Below the pieces are notes generated by a model that was given only the letters and a program-made list of their open reading frames with translations, made no database searches and had not been told where the DNA came from. The translations under genes were made by a program, and so were the position numbers. Shown one piece after another: positions 59,171 through 64,000 of a stretch of DNA of 64,000 bases. The first letter of the stretch is position 1. Each line of letters starts with the position of its first letter. The DNA is from Catellatospora sp. TT07R-123 (GTDB taxonomy: Bacteria; Actinomycetota; Actinomycetes; Mycobacteriales; Micromonosporaceae): assembly GCF_018327705.1 (NCBI RefSeq), contig NZ_BNEM01000001.1, forward strand, positions 2,232,001-2,296,000, in the 5' to 3' direction.

Positions 59171-59238
59171 AACCGTAGGTGGTCATGTAACGGCCACCGA
59201 AGGTAAAAGGCAGGCAGAGCAGCCGAGGAGGTCGGGCC

Positions 59239-60015
59239 ATCCCTCCCGTAGACGACAAGACCGAGCTCGGGCGCCTGCTGCGCGATGCCGACATGGAGAT
59301 CGAAGGCCGGTTGGTCGAGGCCTCCAACACCACCCTGCGCGTGATCCTGACCGCCGACGGGCACACCTTCCGGGCGGTCTACAAGCCGGTGCGCGGCGAG
59401 CGGCCGCTGTGGGACTTCCCACACGGCACCCTGGCCGCGCGGGAGGTCGCGGCGTACGCGGTGAGCGATGCGCTGGGCTGGGACATCGTGCCGACCACGG
59501 TGATGCGCGACGGGCCGCTCGGCCCCGGCTCGTGCCAGCTGTGGCTGGACGAGGTGACCGAGCCGCCGGTGGACTTCGTCCCCGCCGACGAGCTGCCGCG
59601 GGGCTGGCTGCCGATCGCGGCCGCCGAGGACGACGCGGGGCGGCCGTACCTGCTGGCGCACGCCGACGACCCGGGCCTGGCCCGGATGGCCGTGTTCGAC
59701 GCGATCGTCAACAACGCCGACCGCAAGGGCGGGCACGTGCTGGCGACCCCGGACCGACGGCTGTACGGCGTCGACCACGGCATCTGCTTCCACACCGAGG
59801 ACAAGCTGCGCACCGTGCTGTGGGGGTTCGCGGGCCGGGCCCTGGCGCCGGACGTGGCCGTGGCGCTGCGCGGCTTCGACGCGGGCATCCTGTCCGACCT
59901 GCTGGCCGCGGCCGAGGTCGAGGCGTTGCAGACCCGGGTGAAGCACCTGGTCGCGGACGGGACGCTGCCGCAGCCGCCGGACGACCGGCACGCCATCCCG
60001 TGGCCGCCGATCTGA
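59239..60015 (+). CDS. SCO1664-family protein (PI3/4-kinase-like fold)
   Basis: A 258-residue protein if started at an ATC codon at 59239, which stands seven bases after a perfect GAGGAGG. The first in-frame ATG, at 59293, has no ribosome site and would delete 18 residues (starting MEIEGRLVEASNTTLRV). Motifs: FRAVYKPVRGERPLWDFP (phosphate-binding Lys), MAVFDAIVNNADRKGGHVL (catalytic-loop-like D..N), and YGVDHGICFH (metal-binding-like). This kinase-like fold is shared by a family found beside mshC; substrate unknown. The start codon is the main doubt. Confidence 0.82.
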   Translation: MPPVDDKTELGRLLRDADMEIEGRLVEASNTTLRVILTADGHTFRAVYKPVRGERPLWDFPHGTLAAREVAAYAVSDALGWDIVPTTVMRDGPLGPGSCQLWLDEVTEPPVDFVPADELPRGWLPIAAAEDDAGRPYLLAHADDPGLARMAVFDAIVNNADRKGGHVLATPDRRLYGVDHGICFHTEDKLRTVLWGFAGRALAPDVAVALRGFDAGILSDLLAAAEVEALQTRVKHLVADGTLPQPPDDRHAIPWPPI

Positions 60016-60018
60016 GGG

Positions 60019-60327
60019 CTACTTCACCCGGCGGTGGTCGGTGACCACGATCGCGCTGTACTCCGGGTGGCGCTCCAGCCATCCGGCCAGGAACGGGCAG
60101 ACCGGCACGACGGTGCGGCCCGCCGCGCGGGCGTCGTCCATGACCCGGCGGGCGATGGCGCCGCCGACGCCCTGGCCCTCGTGGTCGGGGAACACCTCGG
60201 TGTGCGTGAACGCGATGATGTTGCCGGTGACCTGGTAGGTCATGATCCCGGCGAGGGCGTCGCCGTCGCGTGCCTCGTACCGCCCCTTGGCCGGCGCGTC
60301 TGCCACCTCGATCGTCACAGCCACCAT
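60019..60327 (-). CDS. small GNAT acetyltransferase (YjdJ/COG2388 type)
   Basis: A 102-residue minimal GNAT protein: YEARDGDALAGIMTYQVTG, the acetyl-CoA motif FPDHEGQGVGGAIARRVMDDA, and VVPVCPFLAGWLERHPEY. Members of this group are single-domain and of unknown substrate. It starts one base past the XdhC stop and so is the last gene of the purine operon on the minus strand. It converges with the SCO1664-type gene, three bases between stops. Confidence 0.85.
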   Translation of the reverse strand: MVAVTIEVADAPAKGRYEARDGDALAGIMTYQVTGNIIAFTHTEVFPDHEGQGVGGAIARRVMDDARAAGRTVVPVCPFLAGWLERHPEYSAIVVTDHRRVK

Positions 60328-60328
60328 C

Positions 60329-61459
60329 CTAGTACGGGCCCACCCCGGCGCCGCGGTGGTGGATCGGACCGTCGACCTCGGACAGCACCGCGCCGGAGCC
60401 GCCCCACCGGTTGGCCACGATCTCGGCGGCGATGCTGACGGCGGTCTCCTCCGGGGTGCGCGCGCCCAGGTCCAGCCCGATCGGCGAGCGCAGCCGCCCC
60501 AGCTCGGCGTCGGTGAGCCCGGCCAGCCGCAGCCGGGCCAGCCGGTCGTCGTGGGTGCGCCGCGAGCCCATCGCCCCGACGTACGCCACGGGCAGCCGCA
60601 GTGCCACCTCCAGCAGCGGCACGTCGAACTTCGGATCGTGGGTGAGCACGCACAGCACCGTCCGCTCGTCGACGAGCCCGAGGCCGGCCTGCTCGGCCAG
60701 GTAGCGGTGCGGCCACTGCACCACCACCTCGTCGGCGGCCGGAAAGCGCCGGGCGGTGGCGAACACGGGCCGGGCGTCGCAGACGGTGACCCGGAACCCC
60801 AGGAACGATCCGATCCGGGCCACCGCGGCGGCGAAGTCGATCGCCCCGAACACGATCATGCGGGCGGCCGGGGCGTACGACGCCACGAACAGGGTCAGCT
60901 CGTCGCCGCGCCGCTGCCCGTCGGCGCCGTAGCGCAGCGTGCCGGTGCGCCCGGCGGCGAGCATGCCCCGGGCGTCGTCGGCCACGGCCGCGTCCAGGCG
61001 CGGCGACCCGAACGACCCGGCGGTCCGGTCGGCCCACACGATCAGCCGCCGCCCGAACCGCTCGTGGTCGGCGGGCTCGACGCAGGTCGCCACGGCCACC
61101 GGCTGCCCCGCCCGGATCGCGGCGACGACCGCGCCGAGCTCGGGAAACGTCTGCCGTGACACCCGTTCCACGAACACGTCGACGATGCCGCCGCAGGTCA
61201 GGCCGACCGCGAACGCGTCGTCGTCGCTGACGCCGTAGCGCTGAAGCAGCGGCAGCCCGTCCGGGTCGACGGCCAGCTCGTAGACGGCCGCCTCGACGCA
61301 GCCGCCGGAGACGCTCCCGGTGACCTCGCCGTCGGGGGCGACCAGCATCGCCGCGCCCGGCTGGCGCGGCGCCGAGAGCCAGGTGCGCACGACCGTGGCC
61401 AGCCCGACCGTCGCGCCCTCGGCCCACCAGCGGTGCAGCTCGTCGAGCACGTCACGCAT
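60329..61459 (-). CDS. xdhC: XdhC-family molybdoenzyme maturation protein
   Basis: A 376-residue XdhC/CoxI-family protein. The N-terminal XdhC domain has the Cys-containing GSVSGGCVEAAVYE; the C-terminal Rossmann-type domain starts MIVFGAIDFAAAVARIGSFLG and has CVLTHDPKFDVPLLEVALRLPVAYVGAMGSRRTH (split by the family-typical D-x-P). XdhC inserts sulfurated molybdenum cofactor into xanthine dehydrogenase. It overlaps the MobA-like gene by eight bases, in an operon with allantoin genes, which supports a role in purine breakdown. Confidence 0.9.
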   Translation of the reverse strand: MRDVLDELHRWWAEGATVGLATVVRTWLSAPRQPGAAMLVAPDGEVTGSVSGGCVEAAVYELAVDPDGLPLLQRYGVSDDDAFAVGLTCGGIVDVFVERVSRQTFPELGAVVAAIRAGQPVAVATCVEPADHERFGRRLIVWADRTAGSFGSPRLDAAVADDARGMLAAGRTGTLRYGADGQRRGDELTLFVASYAPAARMIVFGAIDFAAAVARIGSFLGFRVTVCDARPVFATARRFPAADEVVVQWPHRYLAEQAGLGLVDERTVLCVLTHDPKFDVPLLEVALRLPVAYVGAMGSRRTHDDRLARLRLAGLTDAELGRLRSPIGLDLGARTPEETAVSIAAEIVANRWGGSGAVLSEVDGPIHHRGAGVGPY

Positions 61460-62033
61460 CGCGGTCCCGCGGGACGGCCGGGTCCAGGTCGGCGGGCGAG
61501 TCGATGTCGGTGCCGTCGGCGACGTCGTCGCAGGGCACCTCCTCCACCAGCTGGGTGACCAGGTACGGCCGGGCGCCGACGTCGCCGACGGCCAGTCGCC
61601 CCGCCCCGTCCCAGTGGTCGCGTCCGAGCAGCACCGGGTGCCCGCCCTCACCGCCGTAGGTGGCCACCCGCAGGGTCTGCGCGCGGGCCCCGGCCGCGAC
61701 GCGGCGCACCGCCTGCGGGGTGATCCCGGGCGTGTCCACCAGCAGCACCACCACCGCCTGCACCTCCTCCGGCAGCGCGGCCAGCCCCGTACGCAGCGAC
61801 GAGCCCAGGCCGGTGGCCCAGTCCTCGTTGACCACCACCTGCGCGTCGGGCAGCGGCGGCACCTCGTCGGCGCCCGCGCCGAGCACCACCACGACCGGGT
61901 CGCAGCCGCCCTCGCGCAGCGTCCGCAGCGCCCGCCGCACCAGCGGCTCGCCGTCGGGCAGCCGCGCCAGCGCCTTGGGCATGCCGTAGCGCCGCCCCTG
62001 CCCGGCGGCCAGCAGCAGCCCCGCCGGGCTCAC
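61452..62033 (-). CDS. MobA-like molybdenum cofactor nucleotidyltransferase
   Basis: A 193-residue NTP-transferase. The nucleotide motif is GLLLAAGQGRRYGMPKAL, then VVVLGAGADEV, VVNEDWATGLGSSLRTGLAAL and the metal site LLVDTPGI. This is the MocA/MobA group that adds CMP or GMP to molybdopterin. Together with XdhC it would prepare the cofactor for a xanthine dehydrogenase or related hydroxylase, though no such subunit lies in the window. GTG 62033 overlaps the allantoicase stop. Confidence 0.9.
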   Translation of the reverse strand: MSPAGLLLAAGQGRRYGMPKALARLPDGEPLVRRALRTLREGGCDPVVVVLGAGADEVPPLPDAQVVVNEDWATGLGSSLRTGLAALPEEVQAVVVLLVDTPGITPQAVRRVAAGARAQTLRVATYGGEGGHPVLLGRDHWDGAGRLAVGDVGARPYLVTQLVEEVPCDDVADGTDIDSPADLDPAVPRDRDA

Positions 62034-63007
62034 CGGCCGTCCTCCTGCCAGGTCTTGGCCAGGCGGGCCAGGCCGTCGGGGGTGAGCGCGCCGTGGACGC
62101 GCAGCCGGGCCATGCCGCCGTCGGGGTAGACGTCGAGCAGCACCTCGTCGACGGGTGCCGCGATCGCGGGCCGGAACCGGTGCCGGGTGTCGGGCTGCAA
62201 CCGGGTACGCGGCAGCAGCTGCTCGCCGTCCGGGCCGGTGAGCGCGGCCCAGCCCGGGGCGTTGCCCTTGAAGTGCGAGGTGTCCAGCTCGATCAGGGCA
62301 GGCACGCCGGGGGCGGCCAGCCGGACCCGTACCCAGTCGTTGCCGCCGTCGCGGCGGCGCCGGGTCTCCCAGCCGTCGCCCATGGTCGCGGCCAGGCCGG
62401 GCAGCAGCAGGTTGCCGGGCGAGCCGTAGAAGCGGTCGGAGCAGTCGAGCACGCGGCCGCCGTACTCGGCCGCGGCCAGGTCGAACACGTCGGGCAGCAG
62501 GTCGGGGTCGATCGCGGGCTCGCCGTAGACGCGCAGCCGGGCCACGCCGCCGTCGGGGAAGATGCTCAGCCGCACGTGCGAGGCCCGGCGCGGCGAGTCC
62601 ACCGGGAACCGGTTGCGGGTGTCGCCCTGCAACGGCGAGCGCTCCACCAGCGGGAACCAGTCGGCCCCGGCCAGCTCGCCCGGCGACGGATAGCCGGCGA
62701 GCAGGCAGCCGTCGACGGCCGCCTCGGGCGGGTAGTTGCCGGTGAAGTGCGCGGTGTCGACGACGACGCCCCGGACGGCCCCGGGGGTGCCGAGCCGGAC
62801 GATCGCGTGGTCGTGGCCGGGTTCGCGGCGGCGGCGGGTCTCCCAGCCGTCGTACACCTGGCCCTTGGCGCCGAAGGTGCGCGGGGTGAACCCCGGCGCC
62901 CACGGGTTGATCAGGTTGTCGCGCTCGGCGAAGAACTCGTCGTTGGCGGCCACGACGCTGCCGCCGAGCGCCCGCGAGGCCAGGTCCAGCGATTCCTCGA
63001 ACATCAT
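62030..63007 (-). CDS. alc: allantoicase
   Basis: A 325-residue allantoicase with the family's two homologous halves, each with a GWETRRRR motif (VYDGWETRRRREPGHD and MGDGWETRRRRDGGND) and an (A/S)HF.GN motif (TAHFTGNYPPEA, TSHFKGNAPGWA). It splits allantoate to ureidoglycolate and urea. ATG 63007 overlaps the allantoinase stop (ATGA), and the next gene overlaps its own stop, so the operon is tightly coupled. Cytoplasmic. Follows allantoinase in the pathway. Confidence 0.95.
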   Translation of the reverse strand: MMFEESLDLASRALGGSVVAANDEFFAERDNLINPWAPGFTPRTFGAKGQVYDGWETRRRREPGHDHAIVRLGTPGAVRGVVVDTAHFTGNYPPEAAVDGCLLAGYPSPGELAGADWFPLVERSPLQGDTRNRFPVDSPRRASHVRLSIFPDGGVARLRVYGEPAIDPDLLPDVFDLAAAEYGGRVLDCSDRFYGSPGNLLLPGLAATMGDGWETRRRRDGGNDWVRVRLAAPGVPALIELDTSHFKGNAPGWAALTGPDGEQLLPRTRLQPDTRHRFRPAIAAPVDEVLLDVYPDGGMARLRVHGALTPDGLARLAKTWQEDGR

Positions 63008-64000
63008 GGGCGCTCCAGCAGTCGGCCGAACGGTTCCGCGCCGGCCAGGCGGCCGCGCAGCCAGGTGTCGCGGACCACCCCGCGCAGCCGCCGCCCCTGG
63101 TACGGCGAGACCGGGTGCCGGTGCAGCAGCGCCGCGGCGTCCACGGTGAACTCCGCCTCCGGGTCGAACGCGACCAGGTCGGCGTCGGCGCCGACCGCGA
63201 TGCGGCCCTTGCCGGGCAGGCCGACCAGGTCGGCGGGGGCCTGCGCCATCCAGCCGACGACCTGCGCCAGCGGCACCGCCCGGGTCACCGCCGCGGTCCA
63301 GACCACGGGCAGGCTGAGCTGCACCGACGCGATGCCGCCCCAGGCGGTGGCGAAGTCGCCTGCCTTCAGCTCGGGCGGGCACGGCGAGTGGTCGGACACG
63401 ACCGCGTCGATGACGCCGTCACGCAGCCCCTGCCACAGGGCGTCCTGGTGGGCGCCGTCGCGCACGGGCGGGCAGCACTTGAACTCGGTGGCGCCGTCGG
63501 GCACCTGGTCGGCCCGCAGGGTGAGGTAGTGCGGGCAGGTCTCGGCGGTGACGCGTACGCCGTCGGCCTTGGCCTTGGCGATCTCGGCGACGGCCTCGGC
63601 GGCGGCCAGGTGCAGGATGTGCACCCGGGCGCCGGTGCGCCGGGCCAGGCCGATCGCGGTGGCCACGGCCGACGCCTCGGCCTGCGGCGGGCGGCTGGCG
63701 ACGAAGTCGGTGAAGTGCGCGGCGTGCGCGGGCGTACGCACCAGCGCCGGGTCCTCGGCGTGCAGCACGAACAGCGCGTCGACGGCGCGCAGCGCCTGCT
63801 CCAGCCCGGCCGGGTCCAGCGGCGGGAACTCCGGCACCCCGGAGTCGATGAGGAACGCCTTGAACCCGAAGACGCCCTGGGCATGCAGGCGCGGCAGCTC
63901 GGCGGCGTTGCCGGGCACGGCGCCGCCCCAGAAGCCGACGTCGACGTAGCACTGCTCGGCCGCCGCCGCGCGCTTGACCGCCAGCGCCGCCGGGTCGACC
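63004..64000 (-). CDS. allB: allantoinase (5' end outside the window)
   Basis: The C-terminal 331 residues of a cyclic amidohydrolase; the reading frame stays open to the window edge (VDVGFWGGAVPGN near the edge). Metal and active-site motifs: GFKAFLIDSGVPEFPP with the Lys that is carbamylated, HILHLAAAEAVAEIAKAKADG, VTAETCPHYLTL and VVSDHSPCPPELK with the last Asp. The spacing fits allantoinase rather than dihydropyrimidinase. It hydrolyses allantoin to allantoate, feeding the allantoicase encoded next. The start codon is not in the window. Confidence 0.93.
   Translation of the reverse strand, partial: VDPAALAVKRAAAAEQCYVDVGFWGGAVPGNAAELPRLHAQGVFGFKAFLIDSGVPEFPPLDPAGLEQALRAVDALFVLHAEDPALVRTPAHAAHFTDFVASRPPQAEASAVATAIGLARRTGARVHILHLAAAEAVAEIAKAKADGVRVTAETCPHYLTLRADQVPDGATEFKCCPPVRDGAHQDALWQGLRDGVIDAVVSDHSPCPPELKAGDFATAWGGIASVQLSLPVVWTAAVTRAVPLAQVVGWMAQAPADLVGLPGKGRIAVGADADLVAFDPEAEFTVDAAALLHRHPVSPYQGRRLRGVVRDTWLRGRLAGAEPFGRLLERP

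Overview
The window is very GC-rich DNA with dense, often overlapping genes, many GTG starts and several probably leaderless genes. It encodes the mycothiol biosynthesis ligase MshC, a mycothiol-type formaldehyde dehydrogenase, and a DUF3090 / SCO1664-type / mshC neighbourhood. Mycothiol is restricted to Actinobacteria, so the host is an actinomycete. The style of the genes and intergenic palindromes suggests Micromonosporaceae or a relative, but that is inference and the genus cannot be read from this sequence. No rRNA, tRNA, CRISPR array, transposase, integrase or replication origin was seen.

Layout, left to right. 0.08-9.1 kb: a NarL-type two-component system followed by two tandem MacB-like ATPase + FtsX-like permease pairs; the second ATPase carries a one-base frameshift. 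9.2-13.7 kb: an ArsR-like regulator with an MFS exporter, a GNAT acetyltransferase, and a FAD monooxygenase preceded by two palindromic operators. 13.8-17.7 kb: an OpuC/ProU-type osmoprotectant importer (ATPase divergent from two permeases and a binding lipoprotein); the binding protein looks circularly permuted. 17.7-28.1 kb: HAD phosphatase, WGR/beta-propeller protein, NHL-propeller exoprotein, PHP phosphatase, a TetR/SnoaL-like divergent pair with clear operators, a mycothiol-linked formaldehyde detoxification pair, tandem GNAT, and a zinc-finger/cation-antiporter pair. 28.4-33.7 kb: a small His-rich exported protein, a class C beta-lactamase-fold hydrolase, a large LuxR (LAL) regulator and a hotdog thioesterase.

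33.8-43.1 kb is a coherent alpha-glucan utilisation locus: GH13 glucosidase, secreted GH87 mycodextranase/alpha-1,3-glucanase with CBM35-like modules, a MalEFG-type importer lacking its own ATPase, and a LacI regulator. Extracellular glucan would be cut by GH87, imported by MalEFG (probably powered by an ATPase encoded elsewhere), and hydrolysed inside by GH13. 43.2-48 kb: DHA2 exporter, orphan Imm51-like gene, DUF1622 membrane protein with a repeat-encoded tail, META-domain lipoprotein, and arrays of degenerate palindromes. 48-53 kb: a 1639-residue kinase-ATPase-GAF-GGDEF protein. 53-60 kb: PAC2 protein, GntR regulator, four small membrane proteins (three of them tandem paralogues), mshC, DUF3090 and an SCO1664-type protein. 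60-64 kb: a minus-strand purine catabolism operon (allantoinase, allantoicase, MobA-like nucleotidyltransferase, XdhC, GNAT), truncated at the window end.

Between genes, several families of long inverted repeats recur, mostly at gene ends. They probably act as terminators, but two families are conserved beyond what a hairpin needs. The most unusual findings are the permuted binding protein, the kinase-to-diguanylate-cyclase fusion and the repeated palindromic elements.
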